Below, in pieces: positions 33,339 to 42,831 of a stretch of DNA of 64,000 nt. The notes beneath the pieces were generated by a model. It was not told where the DNA came from. It searched no databases and was given only the letters and a program-made list of their open reading frames with translations. The translations under genes were made by a program, and so were the position numbers. The DNA comes from Onstottus_B arcticum (GTDB lineage: Bacteria; Acidobacteriota; Blastocatellia; UBA7656), in NCBI GenBank assembly GCA_038040485.1, contig JBBPIE010000006.1, positions 203,126-267,125 of the forward strand. Reading direction: 5' to 3'. Each line of letters begins with the position of its first letter. Positions within the stretch are counted from its first letter, which is position 1.

Positions 33339-35774
33339 TCACATAATAGGGTACTGGATCAGCTCAACACCCTGAGGCTCTTCCGCTCTGGCAATCAAGG
33401 CCTTTCTGCGCGCCTTATCCGTATACATTGCGCGGTCGGCGGAGATCAACAGCTCATCCAGCGACTCGCCCTCCGCGCCAAAGCAGGCCCAGCCGACGCT
33501 TATCCCGATCAGGAAATTCGAACCGCTGAAGTTGAAGCTGTGATTGTCTATGGCCGCCTGAAGCCGCTGTACAAGCTCGCGGACTTCGACCGGATCGATG
33601 TGCAGCAGCGCCACGAACTCGTCGCCCGCGTAGCGGCTCAGGAAATCATTCGTTCTCAGCTCCGCGGCCAACAGCCGCGCGACTTCTTTTATCGCCGCGT
33701 CGCCGGCCTGGTGTCCTTGTGTGTCATTGATCCTCTTGAAGCCGTCAAGGTCCATCATCAACAACGAGAAGGTGTCGTTGTATCGGCGCGCGCGGTCGGC
33801 CTCGTCCTCGAATCGATAACGAAGCGCGCGCGCGTTTGCAATGCCGGTCAGCGGGTCGGTCAACGCTTTCACCTCGGTCCGCTCGTGGTGCAGCGCGTTG
33901 GCTATGGCGTCCGAGGCCAGCTTCGCGACTGCCTCTGCTAATCGCAAGTGATCAGGTTCGTAGGAAGACAGATCCGCCGAGTAGAGGGTCAGCGCGCCAA
34001 GCACTTCGTTGTCCTTCAAGAGCGGAACGGCTACCACCGTGCGATAGGGTTGCTCGACCGCAATTTTGAGCACATCCAGATCCAGCAGCGGGTCGCAGTT
34101 GTACATCGGCTGGCGGTTGGCAACCACCCACCCGGTGATCCCGGCGCCCAGGATGACGCTTTGGCCCTTGAAGCGATCCGCGTTGCGTCCGCTGACGTGC
34201 ACGGCCTCGACCTCGATCGAGTTGGGCTTTTGAAGATATAGCACGCAGGTTGTGTAGCTCACGATGTCTTGCAAGCGTGACGAGAAGACCGCAAACATAT
34301 CGCGCAAGTCCAGACTGGTGCCGATGGTCTGGGCGATCTCGTAGAGGGTTATCACCTCGCGGTGAGCGTTGCGGATGTGTTCGAATACTACTTGCCGCTG
34401 GTCGGGTCTCGGGCCGCCGGCGGCCGGCTTGCTGAGCTCCTGCGCCCTCGCGTCTTGAACCTCTTTCTTCTGCCGCCTTATTTCGGATTCGAACTCCGGC
34501 AGGTGTTCGAGAAACACCCGCACCACGTCGGGGTCGTACCTTGAGCCGCTGCCGGCCAGGAGCAGATCGATAGCTTCCTGCCGTGTCATCGCCTTTCGAT
34601 ACTGCCGATCCTCGCGCACCGCATCGAAGCAGTCGACAACCGACAGAATCCGGGCTGTGATCGGAATCTGTTCGCCCGCCAGAGCGTCGGGGTAGCCGCG
34701 GCCGTCCCATCTCTCGTGGTGATGCCGAACCACCGGCACGACCGGATAAGGGAATCCGACGCGGCTCAGGATCTCAGCTCCCACGATGGTGTGCACCTTC
34801 ATCTTCTCGTACTCGGCGACGCTAAGCTTGTCGGGTTTGTTGAGAATGTAGTCGGGCACCGCGAGCTTGCCGATGTCGTGAAGCAATGCGCCGGCGCGCA
34901 ATGCTTCGACCTCAGGTTCGCTCAGCCCGAACAGCCGCGCCAAACCGGTCGTGTATATCTGGACCCGATGCACGTGGTCGTGAGTGACCTCGTCCTTGGC
35001 GTCGATCGCCACCGCAAGGGCTTCGATCGTTCTGAGGTGCAAGTCGGCCATCGCTTCCGCGTGGGTTATCGAGACCGACACCTTGTCCAGGTAGTTCTTG
35101 TAGGTCAGATAAGTGATAGCCAAAATCGGGACCGCGATTATGAACGCGTAAAACGAGATGACCGTGATGAGCTTGACCACCAAACAGGCTGCTACGGCGC
35201 CTGCGAAATAGGAGACCGACGTCCACAGGAAAGACTCCTGCCAGGTCCGAAGCACGTTGCGGCCGTTGCGAAGCGCGCCGACCACGCTCACCATCCCGGA
35301 GTTCAAGACGTAATGGACGAGGGCGAGCGACTCTGCCGCCAGGATCAGCCGCCCCAGATCCATTTCTCCGGGGCTTCCGAATACTTGCGTCACCAGGGTG
35401 CTGGACGCGTAAACAGACAAGCTCATTACCGCCGCGTTAAACGGAACGACTCGCCGTTTGTTTGGATAGTTGAGCGAACAGATGATTGCGTTCAATCCGG
35501 CAAGCGCGATCGAATGCTGAACGCCATACAACAAAATGGAGATATATATAAAGGTGTCGTCCAGAGTGACGGTGCTGGGTATCTTGGGAATGTGGATGTC
35601 GGTTCGCGAAACGACGAGGAGAGTGACCATGCTCAGAAGGAGCCACTGAAGATTGAAGTCACTGAAAGCGACGAAGTATACCGAGCGCGCGAGAACGCAC
35701 AGTCCGAGCAGAGAGACGACGAGGATGAAAAGCTTCGACGCTCCTGTGTCTGGTTTTCTGTTGTTCTCCGGCAT
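33339..35774 (-). CDS. Membrane HD-GYP / GAF / GGDEF cyclic-di-GMP signalling protein
   Basis: An 811-residue protein. The N-terminal 230 residues have about seven membrane helices forming an integral sensor. An HD-GYP phosphodiesterase domain (about 245-430) has LLHDIGK and HHERWDGRGYP, both intact. A GAF domain (about 470-620) follows, then a GGDEF domain (about 640-790) with DPLTGIANARAL, MDLDGFKRINDTQGH and the active loop YAGDEFV (AGDEF form, usually active). It can therefore both break down and make c-di-GMP. PilZ at 57776 is a possible receptor. The stop is 8 bases from that of the convergent queD. Confidence 0.95.
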   Translation of the reverse strand: MPENNRKPDTGASKLFILVVSLLGLCVLARSVYFVAFSDFNLQWLLLSMVTLLVVSRTDIHIPKIPSTVTLDDTFIYISILLYGVQHSIALAGLNAIICSLNYPNKRRVVPFNAAVMSLSVYASSTLVTQVFGSPGEMDLGRLILAAESLALVHYVLNSGMVSVVGALRNGRNVLRTWQESFLWTSVSYFAGAVAACLVVKLITVISFYAFIIAVPILAITYLTYKNYLDKVSVSITHAEAMADLHLRTIEALAVAIDAKDEVTHDHVHRVQIYTTGLARLFGLSEPEVEALRAGALLHDIGKLAVPDYILNKPDKLSVAEYEKMKVHTIVGAEILSRVGFPYPVVPVVRHHHERWDGRGYPDALAGEQIPITARILSVVDCFDAVREDRQYRKAMTRQEAIDLLLAGSGSRYDPDVVRVFLEHLPEFESEIRRQKKEVQDARAQELSKPAAGGPRPDQRQVVFEHIRNAHREVITLYEIAQTIGTSLDLRDMFAVFSSRLQDIVSYTTCVLYLQKPNSIEVEAVHVSGRNADRFKGQSVILGAGITGWVVANRQPMYNCDPLLDLDVLKIAVEQPYRTVVAVPLLKDNEVLGALTLYSADLSSYEPDHLRLAEAVAKLASDAIANALHHERTEVKALTDPLTGIANARALRYRFEDEADRARRYNDTFSLLMMDLDGFKRINDTQGHQAGDAAIKEVARLLAAELRTNDFLSRYAGDEFVALLHIDPVEVRELVQRLQAAIDNHSFNFSGSNFLIGISVGWACFGAEGESLDELLISADRAMYTDKARRKALIARAEEPQGVELIQYPIM

Positions 35775-35880
35775 AGCCCAGCTCTCGAAGCAGGCAAGAC
35801 TCAGCGTTGCGCGCCGGCACGAAAGGAGAAGAGCGGCGGAGCTCGCTCCGCCGCCAGATTTCTTTCCCGTTCATGCCGTA

Positions 35881-37890
35881 TCAGGGTGTCATGCACGCGC
35901 CGGCATCTCCGGTCGCCAGCGCACCCTGGCCGATTGTTGGAGGCAAAACGCAATCGGAAAGGATTACGCCATCGGCCAGCAAAGATCCGTCAGCCAACAG
36001 CGAACCATCCGCAAGAAGGCTTCCCTCGATGAAGAGCGTGCCGTCCGCAAGCATTGTTCCGTACGACAGCAACGTCCCGTAAGACAACAGAGTTCCAGTC
36101 GTTAGCATTGTAACGTCAGCCAGTAGCGTGCCGCCTGACAGCATGACTCCATCCGACAACATCGTACCGCCACCATAGATCCGCTGATACTTCGTCACCA
36201 GTTCGTTGCCGTAGATGAAGTTCCATTTCTGGATTATCCCGCCGCCCCACTCGAAGGACTGAAGGGCAATCGTCGTTGAGTGCGCGGGGGTAGCGCCCGT
36301 CAACAACGGCGCTCCAAGAGTCAAGTTCGTCAGACTTGACTTAACGCAGGACGCAAGGCGGACCGCACCCTCTACGTTCAACAGACCGGCGCCCTGATCC
36401 AAGTTACTGAACCCGGGTAACGGTTGGGCGGTGTACTCGAGAAACGCCTTGACCATGTTCGGTGTCAGGTTCGGGTTACGCTCGATAAGCAAGGCCGCTG
36501 CTCCTGCGACTGCCGGCGAGGCCACTGACGTTCCGCTCAAGTACATCATCTTCTTGCTCGTTTTCGAGGCAACCTTCGCATCGAGATACGGGTACGTCGT
36601 CACCAGATAGCTGTTCTGCCACATCGCGTTGATGATCTTATTCCCGGGCGCAACTAGATCCGGCTTCACAAGGTTGTCGTAGCGCCTCACACCATTCCCG
36701 TCAGTGTATGATCCGCGCGTCGGGCCTCGAGAGCTATAGGTAGTAACCACATCATCCGAGCGGACATCAGTTCCAAAGGTGTTCGCAGCTCCGACGGTAA
36801 TAGCCGACGGTTCGATTCCTGGCGAATGAACTCCTCCGTAGATCTTGTTTCCATTGAGGTCCTTGCCTGAGTTTCCCGCGGCTACGCAGACGACGATGCC
36901 GGCATTGACTGCGCGTCTGACGGCCAGGCAAAGGGGGTCATTCACATATGAGTCGACTGCGACCGCGCCGAGGCTGAGGTTTATCACCCTGATGTTGTAG
37001 GTCGTTTTGTTGGAAATACACCAGTCGATTCCTGCAATCGCATCAGAGCTACGGCCCTGACCCAGCGAGTTCAGCACTCTGATATTGAGGAGTTTCGCCG
37101 CAGGAGCGATGCCGTTGTAAGCGCCTCCATTCATGTTGTTGCTGCCGGCTGCTACTCCGGCCACGAACGTGCCGTGACCATATGGATCATCAACGCGTCC
37201 TTCGCCGGTGAAGTCTCGCTGGTAGACCACCTGGCCACTTAGAGAATCGTGGTTGGCATACATTCCGGAGTCGAGAATGGCTATGCAAATGCCAGAGCCG
37301 TCAATGAGTCCTGTGGAAAGTGTGCCGTAGGCGCGCGCCAGGTTCGCGCCGGTGGTGGTCTCAAGATGGCCGGTAGCCTGGGTTGGACGATCAAGCGATA
37401 CGTAGTCCACGTCCATCCGGGAAGCTATCTCGCCGACTTGATCGACCGGGATCTGGACAGCAACGGCATTTACGTTGTCGTAGCCCGACAGCAGAAACCC
37501 GCCTTTGCTGTTGAGCATCCGCAAGAACTTCCTGCCAGGCTTTGAAGATGTCTGAATGATGACGTCAATCGTGCGCGGCGAAGCGTCGGCGCTCGCTTGC
37601 TTCATCTCAGAGCTCTTATCCAGAAGCTCCCGCAAGTCGTCGGAAAGCTTGGAAGCGTTTTCGCGTGCCGGGGCGTCCTGATCGAATCCGGGTTTTTGCG
37701 AGTGGGCTTCCGCACTGCCTCCGAATCGCTTGGTCAGGGTCGGCATGCCCATGCACGAGAGCGCAAGAACCATGGCAATCACGCATCGCGCGATCGCACT
37801 GGCGGACTTTCGTGTGTTGTTGGAAAGCCGATGCTCGGAGGTCGCTTCTGAGAGGAAGAAGCCGTCGGTGAGTGGAGCTTTACGTTTCAT
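35881..37890 (-). CDS. S8 (subtilisin) peptidase with C-terminal hexapeptide repeats
   Basis: A 669-residue secreted protease. A long positively charged leader precedes the hydrophobic signal stretch SAIARCVIAMVLALSCMG. The propeptide spans about 60-175. The triad is intact: Asp in IAILDSGMYANHD, His in YGHGTFVAG, Ser in SGTSVASPAVAGAAALL. After about residue 575 the chain becomes thirteen hexapeptides of the form L-x-x-G-T-x (GTMLSD, GVMLSG, GTLLAD, GSLLAD). These fit the [LIV]-[GAED]-x-x-[STAV]-x rule of left-handed beta-helices. The repeats end in a 17-residue Cys-containing tail. The target is unknown. The repeat could anchor the enzyme or present it on the surface. Confidence 0.92.
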   Translation of the reverse strand: MKRKAPLTDGFFLSEATSEHRLSNNTRKSASAIARCVIAMVLALSCMGMPTLTKRFGGSAEAHSQKPGFDQDAPARENASKLSDDLRELLDKSSEMKQASADASPRTIDVIIQTSSKPGRKFLRMLNSKGGFLLSGYDNVNAVAVQIPVDQVGEIASRMDVDYVSLDRPTQATGHLETTTGANLARAYGTLSTGLIDGSGICIAILDSGMYANHDSLSGQVVYQRDFTGEGRVDDPYGHGTFVAGVAAGSNNMNGGAYNGIAPAAKLLNIRVLNSLGQGRSSDAIAGIDWCISNKTTYNIRVINLSLGAVAVDSYVNDPLCLAVRRAVNAGIVVCVAAGNSGKDLNGNKIYGGVHSPGIEPSAITVGAANTFGTDVRSDDVVTTYSSRGPTRGSYTDGNGVRRYDNLVKPDLVAPGNKIINAMWQNSYLVTTYPYLDAKVASKTSKKMMYLSGTSVASPAVAGAAALLIERNPNLTPNMVKAFLEYTAQPLPGFSNLDQGAGLLNVEGAVRLASCVKSSLTNLTLGAPLLTGATPAHSTTIALQSFEWGGGIIQKWNFIYGNELVTKYQRIYGGGTMLSDGVMLSGGTLLADVTMLTTGTLLSYGTLLSYGTMLADGTLFIEGSLLADGSLLADGSLLADGVILSDCVLPPTIGQGALATGDAGACMTP
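35935..36168 (-). repeat. 18-base coding repeat (hexapeptide array) in the S8 gene
   Basis: Thirteen tandem units of 18 bases encode the hexapeptides at the C-terminus of the S8 protease. Three neighbouring GSLLAD units near 35970-36010 are almost identical in DNA, suggesting recent unit duplication. Confidence 0.85.
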
Positions 37891-38284
37891 CTGATCCCTT
37901 TCGTCACGGCAGCCAGAGCTGTGAGAAGCACTGGCGTCGTTGAAAGAATCTTCAATAACCGTGCCATAACGGGCTGAACGCTCACGAAGCGCCGGGTCGG
38001 CACCCCGGTAGTCCGGGAACGACTGACCGGCTCTGTCTTGTTAAATCGTGTTCTTGCAGCTAGTTCGAGGCAGGGATGATAGACAAGGGTTCAACCCGAT
38101 TTCGGGCCCAACGGCGTTCGCACGGCGGCTCGGTTTAGTGCTTGTTGGCCAAGTAGCCATGAGGTCAGTTCGGTCAGAAAGACGGAAATGGTCGGTCAAT
38201 TTTGGCAAGAGTTCAGCATTGATTGCCACAAGATCCGGCTCCCGTCTTGTTCGTCAGCAGGCAGCAAGTTGAGCCTCGCTCTAG

Positions 38285-38438
38285 TAGTGTCCCATTTGTG
38301 TGTTGCTCGATTGGAAAACCGCCAAGACGCCAAGGACGCCAAGGTCGGACCAAGAATCCGTTGAGAATCTTGGCGCTCTTGGCGTCTTGGCGGTTGGTCG
38401 GTTCGCCGACAAACGAGCAAAACAACTTTAGGACACTA
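38285..38438. mobile_element. MITE-like palindromic element
   Basis: A segment of about 154 bases is bounded by TAGTGTCC and its inverse GGACACTA. Inside, ACCGCCAAGACGCCAAG on the left pairs with CTTGGCGTCTTGGCGGTT on the right, and TTGCTCG pairs with CGAGCAA. The whole can fold into one long stem. It has no coding capacity, so if mobile it would need an outside transposase. It lies in the 600-base gap before queE; the rest of that gap (37891-38284) holds nothing recognised. Confidence 0.6.
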
Positions 38439-38489
38439 CCCTCGCTCTCGCCCGCTGAGTCGAAGCGGGCTATTATTCCTAGTCGGATC

Positions 38490-39125
38490 ATGCGAATCAC
38501 CGAGATTTATCAAAGCATTCAGGGCGAATCGAGCTACGCGGGACTGCCGTGCGTCTTTGTGCGGACGACGGGATGTGACCTTCGATGTGCCTGGTGCGAT
38601 TCGGAGTTCACGTTCACCGGCGGCACGACGATGACGCTCGATCAGATAGTCCGGGAAGTCGAGCGCTACGACTGCAAGTTGGTCGAGCTTACGGGAGGTG
38701 AGCCGCTGCTGCAACCGGATATCTACGAACTCGCGACGCGACTCGCTGATTCGGGGCACGTCGTGATGATCGAGACCGGCGGTCACCGAGACATATCAAA
38801 GCTCGACCCGAGAGTGATCCGCATAATGGACTTGAAGTGCCCGGCGTCAGGAGAGTGCGAGAAGAACCTGTGGTCGAACCTCGAGCACCTTCGAGCAACC
38901 GATGAAGTGAAGTTTGTGATTGCGGATCGAGGCGACTATGAATGGGCGCGCGATACGATTCGAGACCATGCGCTTGAAGACCGGGTGGGTTTGTTGCTCT
39001 CGACCGCGTTTGGAATCATCGAACCCGAACGGGTGGTGAATTGGATGCTCGAGGACAAGCTGCGCGCACGTTTTCAACTACAGCTTCACAAGTACATCTG
39101 GTCTTCTGAGGAACGAAGAAGGTAA
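38490..39125 (+). CDS. queE: 7-carboxy-7-deazaguanine synthase QueE
   Basis: A radical-SAM enzyme of 211 residues that contracts the ring of carboxytetrahydropterin in queuosine synthesis. The [4Fe-4S] motif is C-x3-C-x2-C in TTGCDLRCAWCDSEFTFTGG, followed by VELTGGEPLLQ, the SAM-binding GGE motif. The start MRITEIYQSIQGESSYAGLP is typical of the family, so ATG 38490 is chosen although the frame is open back to 38223 through the MITE-like element. It partners with QueD upstream. Length is normal. Confidence 0.95.
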   Translation: MRITEIYQSIQGESSYAGLPCVFVRTTGCDLRCAWCDSEFTFTGGTTMTLDQIVREVERYDCKLVELTGGEPLLQPDIYELATRLADSGHVVMIETGGHRDISKLDPRVIRIMDLKCPASGECEKNLWSNLEHLRATDEVKFVIADRGDYEWARDTIRDHALEDRVGLLLSTAFGIIEPERVVNWMLEDKLRARFQLQLHKYIWSSEERRR

Positions 39126-39157
39126 GTTGCGGGACTCTGCCAACCCCAACCCCAATT

Positions 39158-39925
39158 TCACATACCCATGATGTTGTAGCCGCAGTCGACGTGCAGGATT
39201 TCGCCGGTGACTCCGCGCGACATATCCGAGAGAAGGAACATAGCCGCGTCCGCGACTTCGGATTGATCTATGTTGCGGCGGAGGGGTGCGCGGTTTCGCA
39301 TGTGCTCGAGGATCTTCGAGAAGCCTCCGATGCCGGCAGAGGCAAGCGTCTTGACTGGACCCGCCGACAGCGCGTTTACTCGAATCCCGCGCGGACCGAG
39401 GTTCTCCGCCAGATAGCGCATGCTCATATCGAGCGCAGCCTTTGCCACGCCCATCACGTTGTAGCCGGGGATAACGCGTTCGCCCCCTAGATAAGTCAAC
39501 GTCAGCACGCTCCCGTTGCGGCCTTCCATGAGCCGCGCGGCTTCCCTGGTTATCGCCGTCAGCGAGTAAACGCTGATGTCCTGCGCGACACGATAGCCTT
39601 CGCGCGACGTCTTCAAGTATTCGCCTTCAAGCTCTTCGCGCAGGGCGTAGGCCACGCCGTGAACCACGAAGTCCAACGTGCCAAACTCCTGCTTGATTTT
39701 TGCGAAGACCGCCGCGATGTCTTCGTCTTTGGTCACATCGCACGGCAGCACAAGCGGGTCCTTGAGTGAAGCAGCAAGCTCGCGCGCGTTCTCTTCGAGC
39801 CGCTCGCCCTGATAAGTCAGCGCGATGCGCGCGCCTTCGTCGGCCGCGCGGCGAGCGATCGCCCACGCGAGGCTTCGCTTGTTCGCTACGCCGAATACGA
39901 CCCCGGTCTTTCCTTCTAAGAGCAT
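39158..39925 (-). CDS. fabI: Enoyl-[acyl-carrier-protein] reductase (NADH) FabI
   Basis: This enzyme carries out the last reduction of each fatty acid elongation cycle and is the target of triclosan-type inhibitors. From ATG 39925 it has 255 residues. GVVFGVANKRSLAWAIA near 8-24 is the FabI NADH-binding pattern. The catalytic residues Tyr145, Tyr155 and Lys162 lie in LTYLGGERVIPGYNVMGVAK, the FabI-specific Tyr-x9-Tyr-x6-Lys arrangement. TTG at 39934 would add three residues. It is convergent with queE (33 bases between stops). A heptamer repeat fills the gap upstream. Confidence 0.96.
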   Translation of the reverse strand: MLLEGKTGVVFGVANKRSLAWAIARRAADEGARIALTYQGERLEENARELAASLKDPLVLPCDVTKDEDIAAVFAKIKQEFGTLDFVVHGVAYALREELEGEYLKTSREGYRVAQDISVYSLTAITREAARLMEGRNGSVLTLTYLGGERVIPGYNVMGVAKAALDMSMRYLAENLGPRGIRVNALSAGPVKTLASAGIGGFSKILEHMRNRAPLRRNIDQSEVADAAMFLLSDMSRGVTGEILHVDCGYNIMGM

Positions 39926-39938
39926 CGAGCCCAACTTT

Positions 39939-40075
39939 AGGTTTCTAGTTTCTGGTTTCTAGTTTCTGGTTGATGGTTTCTAGCTGATGGTTTCTCGTTT
40001 CGGTTTGAAAGATTCTGTGTACGCTGTGAGCACCAAACCAAGAACCAGAAACTAGAAACCAGAAACCACAAACCG
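39939..40075. repeat. Heptamer tandem repeat with inverted partner (TTTCTGG/TTTCTAG type)
   Basis: The left block (39939-40004) has about eight copies of GGTTTCT/AGTTTCT. The right block (40032-40075) has the inverse (CCAGAAA/CTAGAAA). Together they could form a stem of about 40 bases. The site lies between the M28 peptidase stop and the fabI start, both on the minus strand. Confidence 0.9.
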
Positions 40076-40078
40076 GTT

Positions 40079-41989
40079 TTATTGCCTTTTCTCCGGCGTT
40101 ATCTTCAAGTTCATCTGCTTGCCGTCGCGCTTGATTACCACGTCGACTTCCTCTCCGGCTCGCATCTCGCCAAGCGCGTAGGTGTAGTCGTAAACATTCT
40201 TGATCGGCGTCTTTCCAAGCATCATAACGAAGTCGCCGGCTCGAAGCCCCGCCCGCTCGGCAGGCGATGCGGGCCTCACACCGTCCAGTTTCATACCATC
40301 GCTTTGATCCGAGTAGTTCGGCACGGTGCCAAGATAAACTCGAAAGCCGCGGCCGGCCGGTTTCGATTCCGTCTTCACCTTTGTGAACGCGATGCGCTCG
40401 GGTTCGTTTGCGACCGCGACCGCCGTCTCGCGCACGAACTCCAGGATTTGCCGCTCGCCTTCCGCGTTTATCTTGTCGGCGGTGTCCGTCGGTTTGTGAT
40501 AATCGTCGTGAGTTCCGGTGAAGAAAAACAGCACCGGCACGTCGCGAACATAGAACGATTGATGGTCGCTCGGCCCAAAGCCGTCCTGGGAGAAGCTCAG
40601 TTGAAACCGGCTCCCAGAGCCATTTCCCGCCGAGGCCGCTCCAGTCTCAGTCTGATTCAGCTTTTCGAGCAGCGGCTTCCACGCAGGTGAAGTCCCGACT
40701 CCTCCAATAAACAACGAGCCTTGCCGCAGCCGCCCGATCATATCCATGTTGAGCATCGCCACGGTTGAAGCGAGCGGCAAAGCGGGGTTCTTCGTGTAGG
40801 CTCCCGATCCCAGCAAGCCCAGTTCTTCCCCGCTGAACGCCACAAACAGGATGCTCCGTTTCGGTTTCACTCGTTCGGCTGCAAGCACGCGCGCAAGTTC
40901 CATCAACCCCGAAGTCCCCGACGCGTTGTCGTCGGCTCCGTGATGTATCTGGCCTTCCGGTTTTGCGGCCAGCGATTCCGGGCCTCCAAGGCCCAGATGA
41001 TCGTAGTGAGCGCCGATCACTACATACTCATTCGCGAGCCTCGGATCGCTTCCCTTGAGAACCGCGGCCACGTTCGCGCTTTTGCCGTTGACTCTAGTCA
41101 CGTCGGTCTTGAACCGAACAATGACGTTCTTTAGCGGAAGCGATTGGCCGGATGACTTCAAGCGATCGATATCGTCTTCCTTTGCCTCGTCGTTTCCTGA
41201 CTGGCTCAACGCTTGACCTCTGAGGATAGTGTTTGCAGCCTGGCGGCTGATCACTACCGACGGAATCCCCGAATCAAGAAAGTTCAAGTCGTGACGAAGC
41301 CGCGACAGACGATCATCGCTGAAGTTCTTCTCCTCGCTGATGAAGATGACTCCGCGCGCGCCCTTCTCCCGAGCCTTGAGAGTTTTGTTCTGAATCTCGA
41401 GTCCGGGCTGAGTGAAGTCGGCGAATCGGCCGTGCGGGTTGTCGCCGTCCGGGCTTCCACGCAGGATCATCACTATTTTGCCCTTCACATCGAGGTCCTT
41501 GTAGTTGTCATACTGCAGCTCGGGCGCGCTTATGCCGTAAAGCACAAAGACAAGCTGGCCCTCCGCGACCTCGGAAGCAGAGAACGCGAGAGGCATGAAA
41601 TCGACGGCGACTTTCAGTTCGCGCGCGCCTGCCGAGTCCGTAACTCGAAACGTGTTCTGCTCTCCGAGCTTCACACCGGCGACAAAGTCGAAAGGTTGAA
41701 GGAAACCTGCGGCGGAAGCTGGCTTCAGGCCATAGCTCTGGAACTGCTTGGCAATATAGCCGGCTGCCTCGTCGGCTGCGGGCGTGCCGGTGCGCCTGCC
41801 CTGAAGGTTGTCGGAGGCAAGAAACTGGATGTGGCGAGTGATCTGCTCGGCTGAGACCTCAGCCGCAGCTCGATCGGCTAGCTTGTCGACCGCGCCCGCG
41901 AAGCCCGCGTATGTGCGAGAGTACGAAACTGCAGCCGAGGTTGCGAGAGCTGCTACAGCCAGGACCAAGCCGGCTCTTCTGATTACCAT
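40079..41989 (-). CDS. Secreted M28 zinc aminopeptidase with PA and PDZ domains
   Basis: With the start at ATG 41989 (GGAG 5 bases upstream) the protein has 636 residues and a signal peptide (MVIRRAGLVLAVAALATSAA). A PA domain sits around 130-290. The M28 di-zinc core follows: GAHYDHLG, HHGADDNASGTSG, FSGEELGLLGSGAY, NMDMIGR and HDDYHKPTDTADKI, carrying all five metal ligands and the catalytic Glu. The C-terminal 90 residues form a PDZ domain (DGVRPASPAERAGLRAGDFV). Such enzymes trim peptides in the periplasm or outside the cell. An alternative start lies at 42004-42007. Confidence 0.93.
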   Translation of the reverse strand: MVIRRAGLVLAVAALATSAAVSYSRTYAGFAGAVDKLADRAAAEVSAEQITRHIQFLASDNLQGRRTGTPAADEAAGYIAKQFQSYGLKPASAAGFLQPFDFVAGVKLGEQNTFRVTDSAGARELKVAVDFMPLAFSASEVAEGQLVFVLYGISAPELQYDNYKDLDVKGKIVMILRGSPDGDNPHGRFADFTQPGLEIQNKTLKAREKGARGVIFISEEKNFSDDRLSRLRHDLNFLDSGIPSVVISRQAANTILRGQALSQSGNDEAKEDDIDRLKSSGQSLPLKNVIVRFKTDVTRVNGKSANVAAVLKGSDPRLANEYVVIGAHYDHLGLGGPESLAAKPEGQIHHGADDNASGTSGLMELARVLAAERVKPKRSILFVAFSGEELGLLGSGAYTKNPALPLASTVAMLNMDMIGRLRQGSLFIGGVGTSPAWKPLLEKLNQTETGAASAGNGSGSRFQLSFSQDGFGPSDHQSFYVRDVPVLFFFTGTHDDYHKPTDTADKINAEGERQILEFVRETAVAVANEPERIAFTKVKTESKPAGRGFRVYLGTVPNYSDQSDGMKLDGVRPASPAERAGLRAGDFVMMLGKTPIKNVYDYTYALGEMRAGEEVDVVIKRDGKQMNLKITPEKRQ

Positions 41990-42142
41990 TGAAACTCCAC
42001 TCATCAAAGTTACGCGCGGCGGTTGTTCTTCGCTGGGCAGTGTATCGAGCGCCGCTTGTTGAGTGAAGAATCATATCGAGCGCTCGGAATGAGTGTCAAC
42101 GAAGCCCGCCTTCGCGTTTCGCCGCTTTCGCGAGTCAACTTG

Positions 42143-42598
42143 CTAGTCTTCTGGCGTGCGCGCTCGGTTCCCAAATATCTTCGGGGCGCCGGCCATCAAT
42201 CCTATCAACATGAAAGCGAGCAACACGCCCGCCGTACCTGCGCCTGCCGTGGTCATCACAGTGACCGCCCGAGCCATCGAGAGAACCTGCGAAACGCCGA
42301 TCGCCACAAGCAGCGCCCACCACGCCCACTGTTCACCGCGGCGATAGGGTACCAGCGTCACCGCTATCGCCAGCAGCGCGTAGGCCAGCGCCCACGTCGC
42401 TGCCGTCACCCGCCGGGCCTTGAAAGCTCTGAACGCTTCCTCGCCGCCCTGCTCCTTCATCTGAACGGTCGAGTAGTCAGGAGTGATGTTTTCATCCGCT
42501 TTGCTGTAGCCCTGGAACAGCGACCCGGCTGAAGCCAAGGCAATGAGCACGGACACTACCAACAAGATTACCCAGCTTGCCAGGAAAAGTATCTTCAT
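42143..42598 (-). CDS. Small membrane protein of unknown function
   Basis: A 151-residue protein with four hydrophobic segments: LFLASWVILLVVSVLIALAS at the start, TWALAYALLAIAVTLVPY near 70, WALLVAIGVSQVLSMARAV near 93, and GTAGVLLAFMLIGLMAGA near 120. A soluble loop of about 40 residues with YSTVQMKEQGGEEAFRAFK lies between helices 1 and 2. GGAGG lies 4 bases before the ATG. No family is recognised. It precedes the M28 gene on the same strand with a gap of about 150 bases. Confidence 0.75.
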   Translation of the reverse strand: MKILFLASWVILLVVSVLIALASAGSLFQGYSKADENITPDYSTVQMKEQGGEEAFRAFKARRVTAATWALAYALLAIAVTLVPYRRGEQWAWWALLVAIGVSQVLSMARAVTVMTTAGAGTAGVLLAFMLIGLMAGAPKIFGNRARTPED

Positions 42599-42831
42599 AA
42601 CACCTCCACTATGCGGCCGCCCGCCATCGAATGCGCGTAGGAACGGCGCGAAACCTGCCGACTCGATTTCTCACCTTAGACTTGAGAAGCGACACGATAG
42701 CACAGCAGGATGCGGCTTGGAACCCAAGCGGCATCCCAATCGCGCTGGATGTCTCGCAGTCTTGAAACGCCTGGGAAAAAACTCTAAGCTGCATTGCGTC
42801 GTTTGAAGCCGGCAAGCACAAAACGAATACC

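Noticed and set aside
34716..36032. Long plus-strand frame of 438 codons
   Set aside because: It is a shadow of the HD-GYP/GGDEF and S8 genes on the other strand. The reverse strand has clear domain motifs.
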